Source: Chloroflexota bacterium (GTDB taxonomy: Bacteria > Chloroflexota > Anaerolineae > Aggregatilineales > Phototrophicaceae). Taken from it: a stretch of DNA of 64,000 bases. Numbering within the stretch: position 1 is the stretch's first letter; every line of letters starts with the position of its first letter. Below the pieces are notes generated by a model. That model was not told the DNA's origin and made no database searches. It saw nothing but the letters and a program-made list of their open reading frames with translations. The stretch spans positions 310,001 to 374,000 of the forward strand of contig JAPOVL010000013.1 in NCBI GenBank assembly GCA_026708115.1. The letters run 5' to 3'. The translations under genes and the position numbers were made by a program. This document shows positions 1-8,516 of the stretch, one piece after another.

Positions 1-242
1 GCGAAGACCGGCGCCATGCCGGCGTGATCCATATCGCCACGCAGGACAATAACGCCCGGGTTTTCAACTACATTGCCATTCTCGTCGTGAACGCTGACGG
101 TGATTTGGGACGGGCCCACCTGCATGCCGGCGACGGAGACCGCGAGGCTGTAGTCGCTGCTAGATTGACGTTGCTGCCGGCAGGATGCCAAGAGCAACAC
201 GAGGATAAGGATGCAGCCAATCTGTCGCAGGGCTATTGTCAA
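1..242 (-). CDS. Lipoprotein with FixH/YtkA-like domain (partial, runs off window; TTG start)
   Basis: Manual minus-strand translation LTIALRQIGCILILVLLLASCRQQ...YSLAVSVAGMQVGPSQITVSVHDENGNVVENPGVIVLRGDMDHAGMAPVF; lipobox LASC and YtkA-like pattern. Confidence 0.6.
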   Translation of the reverse strand, partial: MTIALRQIGCILILVLLLASCRQQRQSSSDYSLAVSVAGMQVGPSQITVSVHDENGNVVENPGVIVLRGDMDHAGMAPVF

Positions 243-251
243 GACGCTGAC

Positions 252-1358
252 CTAGGCCGGCATTTCAACCGGCGAGGCGGGTGGATGGACGAGCAAACTC
301 AGTCCGTAGCCAAATGCGCCAGCCAGCACCGGCGCGCCCAGCCACATGTGTACTTCCCACCAGAGGCCGCCTTTTGCCCAGGCGCCCGCGCCCAGGATGT
401 GAATCACAAGCAGCGCGCCCATACTGAATACGAAAGGGATCAGACAAGAAAACAGGCGCAGGCCCTTGGTCGATTCGGTGATCTTGCGACTGAGCAGCCA
501 ATCACAGAGCAAGCCGACGATTGCGGCATTAATGACCAGCAGGAAGTCGGCATTAGCGCGCAAGTGCATCCAGGTCATCATCAGGGCATTGACCGAATAC
601 ATCAACGTGAACGCGCCAAAGGGCAGGCGCCAGCGCCGGGTGCTGAAGAGAACGACGCCGAGCAGGATGTTGCTATGCATCACCAGCGCCAACACGCCAT
701 AGACGTCATACAAGCTATGGACATCGGGTCTGGGACCGGTCAATATGTGCGTCCTGCCGGTGACGGCGGCGAAAGCCGTGAAAAAGGTGAATACAGAGGC
801 GATCATCGTCAGCGCGAGGATGGCCGGCATTAGATCGCGCCAACTGTTTTCGGTCTGGCGCTGCCAGTACGCGCGGATCGGTCCGCTGATAATCAGCAGA
901 CCGGATGCAGCCAGCAGAAGATGGGTCGGGCTTAGCAGCGCCTCGATGTTCTCTTCAATTCCGAATAGCCCGTGCCAGACCATATCGCCCAGGCCGCCAG
1001 TAGCGAAAAGCAAGGCCCCCGCTAAGGCGGGCATATAACCGGCGGGCAAGGCGCGCCTCCAGTGAGAGCCCTTGCCAACGTTGCGGAAATGAAAAGCGAT
1101 CAGGGTGATCGCGGAAACGCCGTAAGCGCCATACAAGATCGCGTGCCAGGGCGTGAAAAAGCTGTCATCGACGCGATCATGATTGTGCGCCCAGCCATCG
1201 ATGAAGAGGCCGAAGATCATGACGCAGGCTACAATCGCCATCCACCAGTCCAGCCGCGGGTTATCCGCGGGCTGTCCACTTCGCGCGGTCGACAATCCGC
1301 TTGCCATTGCGCGCGTCTTAACTGCCGGGATTGATGACATAGCTCTCGATCCCTTCAC
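252..1358 (-). CDS. Multi-pass membrane protein of unknown function
   Basis: 368-aa ORF with many hydrophobic segments; start may be internal (MSSIPAVKT). Confidence 0.75.
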   Translation of the reverse strand: MKGSRAMSSIPAVKTRAMASGLSTARSGQPADNPRLDWWMAIVACVMIFGLFIDGWAHNHDRVDDSFFTPWHAILYGAYGVSAITLIAFHFRNVGKGSHWRRALPAGYMPALAGALLFATGGLGDMVWHGLFGIEENIEALLSPTHLLLAASGLLIISGPIRAYWQRQTENSWRDLMPAILALTMIASVFTFFTAFAAVTGRTHILTGPRPDVHSLYDVYGVLALVMHSNILLGVVLFSTRRWRLPFGAFTLMYSVNALMMTWMHLRANADFLLVINAAIVGLLCDWLLSRKITESTKGLRLFSCLIPFVFSMGALLVIHILGAGAWAKGGLWWEVHMWLGAPVLAGAFGYGLSLLVHPPASPVEMPA

Positions 1359-1519
1359 AATCCTAAGCGAAGAACAGCACGATGAGGTCTCTATGCGAAA
1401 CTGTACGCGCTATTATAGCACTGGAAACCACAGTTTGTCAGTCCAAGGGCAGTCGCGTAGCGCGATTCACATCTTGATGTAAAATCAGTTTAGTTGTTCG
1501 CTGGCGCGATGATTCTCGT

Positions 1520-3628
1520 ATGGCATTTGAATTGGAAGCTTTGGTCGGTCACCTTTATATTATTGGGGGCCGACCGATCAATGTGAACCCGCCCGGCGCG
1601 CTGGTCGTGGTAGCGCCGCAGGATGCCGCCCGAGGCCGTGAGGGCGACACTTTTTTCACGTTGATTGTCCCCTCGGGAACGATTGCGCCAACCACGTTTT
1701 ATGAACAATTGGCTGTATTGGCGGCGGAACGCTATTTCAATACCGGTGGCAGCGTCACAATTGCCATGCGAACGATGTTTCAAGTGCTCAACCGCAACCT
1801 TTACGAACACAATCAAGCGCATAGCGAGTATGAGCAGCAGCAATTTGAGGCCAGCGCCATCGTCGCCGTCTTGCATGGAGACGATATGTACGTCGCGCGC
1901 GTTGGCCCGGTCGTCTCGGTATTGCAGACAGCTGGCTTGACCCTAACTTTCCCCGATGATTTTACCCAAGAAGAATCGCTCTACAGCGCACCGTTGGGCA
2001 TCTCGCAGGAACCGGAGGTTTCTATGGTGCGTTACGGCGTCGATGCGGGCAGCCGTCTGGTGCTGGCTGATGCCAACCTGTGTGAGATCCCTGTCACTCA
2101 GCTAACCAGCGTATTGTTGGAAAACGACATTAAACAGGTCTTGGACAGTCTGCGCAATGCGATCAAGGTACAAGGGCAATTGATGCTGATGGAATTGCTG
2201 CCGCCAAACATCGAGAGCCCGGTACCGGCTGCGCCAGGCGAATCTTCGCTTGAGGTAAGCGCGAAGTTGAACGAAGCTCGGCTGCAATTGGAAAGCGACG
2301 GGCCGAGCAGACCGGCGCAGCGCAAGCGCGGATTGAGCGCCGTTTTGCGCTGGGGATTGGCGCGCTTGGCGCGGCGCGCGGCCGCCGTTTTGGGCGGCCT
2401 AAGCCGCTTGTTTCAGCGCTTTCTACCCCTGCCGGAACCTGGCAGCGACCGCAATCCCGCTGCGGGTTCTATGGCCTTGGCTGTTCTTCTCATACCCTTG
2501 TTCATTGTTGCTGTTGTCGTATTCTCCTGGGTCTCCAATACTGGAGAATCCGAATTTGAACAGTGCCTGCAGCGATTGCAGGAGACAGCCAGCCTGGCGC
2601 GCTCTATGGACAACAGTAATCGCAGGAGTATCACCTCTGCCTGGAATGCGGCGCTGCAAGTCGTCGATGTATGCGAGAATATGCGACCTGGCGATCCCGT
2701 GATCGAAGCCATGCGTCAAGAAGCGCAGGATGTTGTTGATACGCTCAACAATGTGCAGCGCCGTATCGCTAATCCGCTGACGAATTTCCAGAATGCCAGC
2801 ATCGCGCGTCTCAGGCTCAAGGGTACCGACATGTATGCGCTGGATACCAAGAATCACCTGGTATATCGTATCAAGATCTCGGACGATGGCACGGAGGCGG
2901 AGCGACAGGAGCCAGTGCCCAACATGCGGCGCGGAGCCACAGTGGACGGATTCAGCATTGGACAAATCGTTGATATCGCCTTTGACGATGTATCCAACGA
3001 ACTGGCGATGATCGACGAAAATGGTACGCTGGTTCGCTGCCGGCCACAGTTTATCATGATCTGCAACGCGCAGCGCATTCTGGGGGTCGAGCAGTGGGAA
3101 AACCCCTCGGCGCTGACGGTTTGGGGACGCCGACTGTACATACTGGATAGCGAAGGCGGACAAATCTGGAAGTACGATCCCTCCGGCGCCAGCTATCCCA
3201 GCGCGCCCCGGGAGTATTTCACCAAGGATGCCCGTCCTAATCTGCGCAACGTCGTCGATTTCACCATCAGCCAGGCCGGTGATGTTTACGTACTGTACGA
3301 TGACGGCGTCATGAAGAAATACAATGCTGGTGAAGAGAGGGCCTTCGCCTTTAGCGGATTCAACGAGGGCAGTGAACTTTACACGACCATGACCGAGGGC
3401 TTTTATCTCAATGACAGTCCCTTTGCGCCGGCATTTTTCGTGATTAGTCGCGGCGCCCGCGCTGTATACGAGACAACGCTTGCGGGTACCTTTATGGACA
3501 GCTATCAGGCGGTGGAGCAAGACAAGTTTGAATTGCTCTCTGCCATCGTAGCCTATCCGATCCACGATATCATTTACGTGGCTTCTGGAAACAGCATATT
3601 CCGCTTGCACAAGAGCCCCAATACCTAG
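1520..3628 (+). CDS. Membrane-anchored protein: PP2C-like N-terminus, one TM helix, beta-propeller-like C-terminus
   Basis: 702-aa ORF; PP2C-like pattern (GDDMYVARVGPVVSVLQ), TM segment MALAVLLIPLFIVAVVVFSWV, repeated propeller-like blades. Confidence 0.75.
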   Translation: MAFELEALVGHLYIIGGRPINVNPPGALVVVAPQDAARGREGDTFFTLIVPSGTIAPTTFYEQLAVLAAERYFNTGGSVTIAMRTMFQVLNRNLYEHNQAHSEYEQQQFEASAIVAVLHGDDMYVARVGPVVSVLQTAGLTLTFPDDFTQEESLYSAPLGISQEPEVSMVRYGVDAGSRLVLADANLCEIPVTQLTSVLLENDIKQVLDSLRNAIKVQGQLMLMELLPPNIESPVPAAPGESSLEVSAKLNEARLQLESDGPSRPAQRKRGLSAVLRWGLARLARRAAAVLGGLSRLFQRFLPLPEPGSDRNPAAGSMALAVLLIPLFIVAVVVFSWVSNTGESEFEQCLQRLQETASLARSMDNSNRRSITSAWNAALQVVDVCENMRPGDPVIEAMRQEAQDVVDTLNNVQRRIANPLTNFQNASIARLRLKGTDMYALDTKNHLVYRIKISDDGTEAERQEPVPNMRRGATVDGFSIGQIVDIAFDDVSNELAMIDENGTLVRCRPQFIMICNAQRILGVEQWENPSALTVWGRRLYILDSEGGQIWKYDPSGASYPSAPREYFTKDARPNLRNVVDFTISQAGDVYVLYDDGVMKKYNAGEERAFAFSGFNEGSELYTTMTEGFYLNDSPFAPAFFVISRGARAVYETTLAGTFMDSYQAVEQDKFELLSAIVAYPIHDIIYVASGNSIFRLHKSPNT

Positions 3629-3751
3629 CGACGCTCGTCAGGCGCGATCCACCTCCCCGATCCAGCAGCGGGCGCCACGACAAACATGTAAAATCCAGCA
3701 ACAGGCGTCTATACTTGTGGCAGTTGGCCATTGATCGAAAGTGGAGCGAAA

Positions 3752-4408
3752 ATGAGCAAGAGAGTATTGATCGTTTATGGCGGCTGGGACGGTCACGATC
3801 CCAAAGAGACCTCACACTTATTCGCGGGACTGATGGGAGACGCGGGGGTGGACGTGACGCTCTCGGAGTCATTGGATAGCTTCCTTGACGCCGATCTGAT
3901 GGGATCTGTCGATATGGTCGTGCCGGTGTACACCATGAGCACAATTACAAGTGAGCAAGAAGCGGGTTTGCTGAGTGCGGTACGCGAAGGCGGCGTTCAT
4001 GTCGCGGGATGGCATGGTGGCATGGCCGATGCCTTCCGCCAGAATACCGAGTATCAGTTCATGGTTGGCGGGCAGTGGGTGGCCCATCCGGGCAATATCA
4101 TCGATTATCGCGTCAACATTCGCGATCAGAAGCATCCGATCACGGCGGGCATCGCCGATTTTGATATGCATTCGGAGCAGTATTACATGCACACCGACCC
4201 GTCAAATCAGGTCCTGGCAACAACGACCTTCAACGGTGATCACGCCGACTGGGTCGATGGCGCGGTGATGCCCGTGGTTTGGACGCGACGTTATGGCAAG
4301 GGACGGGTGTTCTACTGCTCGCTGGGGCATGTCATAGGCGATTTCGATGTCCCGGAAGCCCGCGAAATCGTCCGCCGCGGTTTACTCTGGACGATTGATT
4401 GCTTATAG
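3752..4408 (+). CDS. ThuA domain-containing protein
   Basis: [22 protein letters not shown]...[14 protein letters not shown]...[19 protein letters not shown], ThuA/GATase-like motifs. Confidence 0.85.
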   Translation: MSKRVLIVYGGWDGHDPKETSHLFAGLMGDAGVDVTLSESLDSFLDADLMGSVDMVVPVYTMSTITSEQEAGLLSAVREGGVHVAGWHGGMADAFRQNTEYQFMVGGQWVAHPGNIIDYRVNIRDQKHPITAGIADFDMHSEQYYMHTDPSNQVLATTTFNGDHADWVDGAVMPVVWTRRYGKGRVFYCSLGHVIGDFDVPEAREIVRRGLLWTIDCL

Positions 4409-4422
4409 AATCGAGGCTTGCT

Positions 4423-5202
4423 TTACTCGGTGTCGCAGGGTGCCATGCGCCGCCGAATTGGGGACAGATCGCGGTGGCGGAACATGATCTGTAGGACGCG
4501 CAGCGCCGCCTCCCCGGCGATAGAGGGCGACATCTTGGACACGCCGCGCTCGCGGTCCGGAAAATGTATCGGGATCTCCTTGATCCTGTAACCGAGCTTG
4601 TACATCACATAGATGACTTCTACTTGAAAGACATACCCGTTTGCCTTGATTCGGTCCAGGTCCAGGCCAACGAGGCAATCGCGATGGAACAGCCGGAACC
4701 CGCCCGTGGTATCACGGACAGGAATCCCAAGGATGCTCGGTGTATAAAGCCGATTCGCCCACCAACTGAGCAGCTTGCGGATAGGACCCCAGCGATCGTC
4801 GACGCTGCCGCCGACGACATAGCGTGACCCGACCACAACGTCGTGTGTTGCTGCTTGTTCCAGCAATTGCGGGATATATTTGGGTTGATGCGAGAAATCG
4901 GCATCCATCTGGATGATCAGTTGGGCGTCCAAGGCCAGCGCGCGTTTGTAGCCCGCTATGTACGCCGGTCCCAAGCCTTGCTTTTGCGGTCGATGTAGAA
5001 CGTTGACCTTGCCCCGGTATATTTGCCTTTGGGCGATTTCCTCCGCAATTTTCCCCGTGCCGTCCGGCGAATTGTCGTCGACAATCAGCAGATGGAAATT
5101 CCTGATATCGAGGCCGAAAAGCGCGTCGACAAGCTCACGTACGTTTTCCCGCTCATTGTAGGTCGGCAGGATGACCATCACTTTGGGGGACTCGATAGAC
5201 AT
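4423..5202 (-). CDS. Polyprenol monophosphomannose synthase-like family 2 glycosyltransferase
   Basis: MVILPTYNERENVRELVDALF...VDDNSPDGTG...DADFSHQPKYIPQLL...GSRYV; start could be 5265. Confidence 0.88.
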   Translation of the reverse strand: MSIESPKVMVILPTYNERENVRELVDALFGLDIRNFHLLIVDDNSPDGTGKIAEEIAQRQIYRGKVNVLHRPQKQGLGPAYIAGYKRALALDAQLIIQMDADFSHQPKYIPQLLEQAATHDVVVGSRYVVGGSVDDRWGPIRKLLSWWANRLYTPSILGIPVRDTTGGFRLFHRDCLVGLDLDRIKANGYVFQVEVIYVMYKLGYRIKEIPIHFPDRERGVSKMSPSIAGEAALRVLQIMFRHRDLSPIRRRMAPCDTE

Positions 5203-5367
5203 TTCGTTCTCGCCCTGGGTTCGCTCAAGCGCCTCGCCATCAGCAACGGGCTGGTCCAATATCATTCGTCACTGTCCATGCCGAGAGACTGAGCGCTATG
5301 GTACCCAACCGCAAATATCCATTGCGCATTCGCCTCAGTTAGGCCTGGATGGAATTCAGGCGGCTTT

Positions 5368-7368
5368 CTAGTCGTCGAGAAGCGAATTGACGGCTTCGGC
5401 GACATGCCCTGGTGTGAGACCGAGTTCTTCGTAGATTCTCGTGTAGGGCGAACTGGCGCCGAAGCGGTCGATCCCCAGCGCGATCCCTTCGTCGCCGATA
5501 TAGCGTTCCCAACCGAGCGTGGCCCCCGCTTCAATGCTGACGCGGCGACTTATGTCGGCGGGCAAGACGCTCTCGCGATAGTCGTCGCCCTGCTCTTCAA
5601 AACGCTTCCAACAGGGCATGGAAACGACTCGCACGCGGATATCCGACTCTTCGAGCAGTTCTGCGGCTGCCAGCGCGATGCTCACTTCGCTGCCGGTCGC
5701 CACAATGATCGCGTCAATGTCGCCGGACTTATGTTCGGAAAGCACGTATGCGCCGCGGGAAACGCCTTCGTGTATGCCTTGGTCGTTGCCGGCGAGCACC
5801 GGCAGATCCTGCCGACTGAGCACGATAGCTGCCGGATGATAAAGCTCGGCGATGGTTGCCCAGGCTCCGACAGTCTCCGTGGCATCTGCCGGCCGGAATA
5901 CATAAAGATTGGGCATGGCGCGCAGCGCCATCAGATGTTCAACGGGCTGATGGGTAGGTCCGTCTTCGCCCAGGCCGATGCTGTCGTGCGTGAAGACGTA
6001 GACCGTTGGGATGTCCATCAGGGCGCCCAGGCGCATCGCCGGACGCATGTAGTCGCTGAAGGTGAAGAATGTGGCGCTATATGGCTTGACGATTCCCCCG
6101 TGCAGCGCCAGACCGTTGACGATAGCTCCCATCCCGTGCTCCCTGACGCCAAAGCGCAAATTGCGTTCCGTCCCCCGTCCGGGACCCGTATCCCGGGCGT
6201 CTTTGATCAAGGTCTTGGTACTGCCGGCCAAGTCAGCGTCGCCGCCGATCATGGTCGGCGCATGGCGGGCCAGCGCGTTCAACGCGTCCCCGCCGGCATT
6301 GCGCGTGGCGATCGTTTGACCGGCTTGCCAACGAGGCAAATCGTCGCGCCATCCCTCGTTGAATTGCCCGGCCTGGGCGCGATCCCATTCGTTTGCCAAA
6401 TCGGGATATGCGCCGCGCCAAGCGTCAAACGCGCGATTCCATTCCGCTTCTGCAGCCGCGCCCGTATCAATGGCGCTGCGGAAGTGCTGCAGAGCCTCTG
6501 CCGGAATGAAGAATTTGGCATCCGGATCCCAGCCGAGAGCTTCTTTCGCCAGCCTTACTTCGCCCGCGCCGAGCGGACTGCCATGCGCGTCACTGGTTCC
6601 CTGCTTGTTGGGACTTCCGTGACCAATGATGGTGCGTACCGCGATCAGGCTCGGTTTGTCCCTGACGGATTTCGCCGCTGCAATTGCTTGATCAATTGCT
6701 ACGACGTCCGTACCGTCAGGTAACCAGCCATAATGCCATCCCATCGCCCGGAAGCGCATAGCGATATCCTCGGTGAATATCATATCGGCAGCGCCATCCA
6801 GTGTGATTTGATTGTCGTCGTACAGGAATATCAGCTTGCCTAAGCCCCAATGACCGGCCAAGGCCGATGCTTCTATACAGACGCCTTCCATTAGATCGCC
6901 GTCGCTGACGAGGGCATAGGTGTAGTGATCAACAATCGTTCGGTCGTTTCGGTTGAAGTGCTTGGCGAGAAACGCTTCCGCCAGCGCCAAACCTACGGCC
7001 GTGGCCGCGCCTTGTCCCAGCGGGCCCGTTGTAGTCTCTACGCCAGGCGTATCACCGTATTCCGGATGGCCCGGTGTGCTGCTGCCGAATTGCCGGAAAT
7101 TCTTTATTTCCTCAAGTGACAGGTCATAACCGGTAAGATGCAAAAGCGAATAAAGCAGCATCGAACCGTGCCCGGCGCTCAATACGAAGCGATCACGATT
7201 TGCCCAGTTCGGGTTTTTCGGGTTATGGCGGAGATGCTTCATCCACAGCGTATAGGCCAGTGGGGCGGCGCCCATCGGCAAGCCCGGATGGCCGCTGTTT
7301 GCCTTTTGCACCGCATCCATTGACAGGGTCCGGATCGTATTGATCGCCAAAGTCGCTAATTCTGCCAC
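5368..7368 (-). CDS. tkt: Transketolase
   Basis: 666-aa [65 protein letters not shown]. Confidence 0.97.
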   Translation of the reverse strand: MAELATLAINTIRTLSMDAVQKANSGHPGLPMGAAPLAYTLWMKHLRHNPKNPNWANRDRFVLSAGHGSMLLYSLLHLTGYDLSLEEIKNFRQFGSSTPGHPEYGDTPGVETTTGPLGQGAATAVGLALAEAFLAKHFNRNDRTIVDHYTYALVSDGDLMEGVCIEASALAGHWGLGKLIFLYDDNQITLDGAADMIFTEDIAMRFRAMGWHYGWLPDGTDVVAIDQAIAAAKSVRDKPSLIAVRTIIGHGSPNKQGTSDAHGSPLGAGEVRLAKEALGWDPDAKFFIPAEALQHFRSAIDTGAAAEAEWNRAFDAWRGAYPDLANEWDRAQAGQFNEGWRDDLPRWQAGQTIATRNAGGDALNALARHAPTMIGGDADLAGSTKTLIKDARDTGPGRGTERNLRFGVREHGMGAIVNGLALHGGIVKPYSATFFTFSDYMRPAMRLGALMDIPTVYVFTHDSIGLGEDGPTHQPVEHLMALRAMPNLYVFRPADATETVGAWATIAELYHPAAIVLSRQDLPVLAGNDQGIHEGVSRGAYVLSEHKSGDIDAIIVATGSEVSIALAAAELLEESDIRVRVVSMPCWKRFEEQGDDYRESVLPADISRRVSIEAGATLGWERYIGDEGIALGIDRFGASSPYTRIYEELGLTPGHVAEAVNSLLDD

Positions 7369-7650
7369 CGTACCGCTCCAATCTTGTGTCCACTCGCGTT
7401 GCCCTGTGCATTATAACACCGGTTAATGGATGATGGTTGAGCAGGTTTTGTTGAAACGCCAGCAGGGCACATGAACCAGAAGCGGCGTCAAGCGACAGGT
7501 TTACTTTGTCAGGATATCGCAAGAGTGAAGGCGGATCGCTGTGGTTCGACCAGTATTATGGGGGCGCGGCTGGTCAAGGGGATTCGTTCAGTTGTCGCGA
7601 AAACGAAGAAGGTGAATGCTTAGTATTCACCTGCTCGTCGATATTTGATT

Positions 7651-7674
7651 ATTGGTTGGCAATCGCCAACCAAT
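7651..7674 (-). terminator. Perfect 10-bp stem-loop downstream of the SpoVS-like gene
   Basis: ATTGGTTGGC-AATC-GCCAACCAAT. Confidence 0.5.
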
Positions 7675-7689
7675 GTGATCAATTGCTCT

Positions 7690-8028
7690 TTAGGGACGTG
7701 GTTCAACGCGGAAGCGAACCGCCGTGCGTTCTTGACCGTCGATATCGACCTCTGTGAAGTAGGGCGTACTGACGATGTCGATTTCGTCCCGTTCCAGGTA
7801 TCCCCTAGCGATCGCCAAGGCTTTCACGGCTTGATTAACCGCGCCTGCGCCGATGGCTTGAACCTCGGCAAGTTGATGCTGTCGCATAACACCGGCAATG
7901 GCGCCTGCCACCGCGGTCGAACGCGAACGAGCCGAGACCTTGATTATATCCGGTTTATCTTCCGAGTATGGTCCAACGTCTTCTAGGTAAGAATCGGTCA
8001 GGGGTACGTGGCTTTCGTATTCGGACAT
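7690..8028 (-). CDS. spoVS: Stage V sporulation protein S (SpoVS) family protein
   Basis: IIKVSARSRSTAVAGAIAGVMRQHQLAEVQAIGAGAVNQAVKALAIARGYL...IDIVSTPYFTEVDIDGQERTAVRFRVEPR, near-consensus SpoVS. Confidence 0.93.
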   Translation of the reverse strand: MSEYESHVPLTDSYLEDVGPYSEDKPDIIKVSARSRSTAVAGAIAGVMRQHQLAEVQAIGAGAVNQAVKALAIARGYLERDEIDIVSTPYFTEVDIDGQERTAVRFRVEPRP

Positions 8029-8516
8029 TCATCCCCCTTCTTGTCGGGAACAACCTTCACAATACGTGGAATAACGTTAACGCGATTTTACAACTTTTTC
8101 CGCCGTAAGTCCAACAAATATGATAAATTATGCAGAAATCTATATCACTTACGATACTTTAACCTGTAACAATCAAAATGACATCTTATTTGTGGCAAAC
8201 GAAACTATAAGAAAGGCGAAATCGATTTAGCCGACTCTTCTGCGGAAGTCAGCGCGCCATGTCATCGTCGGATGGGAACGTATCAGAGATGGCAGGGAAT
8301 CTCAAGGATATCCCTGTCCGGAAGGCGCCCTGTGGCGGGGCAAGGGATAATCCAGCGCTCTGGTTTGCATAGATTCGGACGATCAGAAAATGTGGCTCTT
8401 TGGAGGCGCTAAGAAATCGCTTTCGCGGTCACCCTGTAAAGCCGCTGCGCTAGTCGTTAAAATCAGCCTAGGCGCCGGAGCCCGTCGGCGCGTCATCAAG
8501 CGGAATTGGAACCGCC

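Noticed and set aside
24-833. 269-aa plus-strand ORF
   Set aside because: Antisense to the FixH-like lipoprotein and membrane protein genes; low-complexity Gln/Arg/Asp-rich shadow translation
2423-3610. 395-aa minus-strand ORF opposite the PP2C/propeller gene
   Set aside because: Antisense shadow, no domain signal
5404-6723. 439-aa plus-strand ORF opposite transketolase
   Set aside because: Antisense shadow of tkt, no recognisable domain
8302-8356. Known riboswitch or SRP RNA
   Set aside because: CCGGAAGG resembles SRP/riboswitch pieces but flanking consensus is absent; kept only as a low-interest structure
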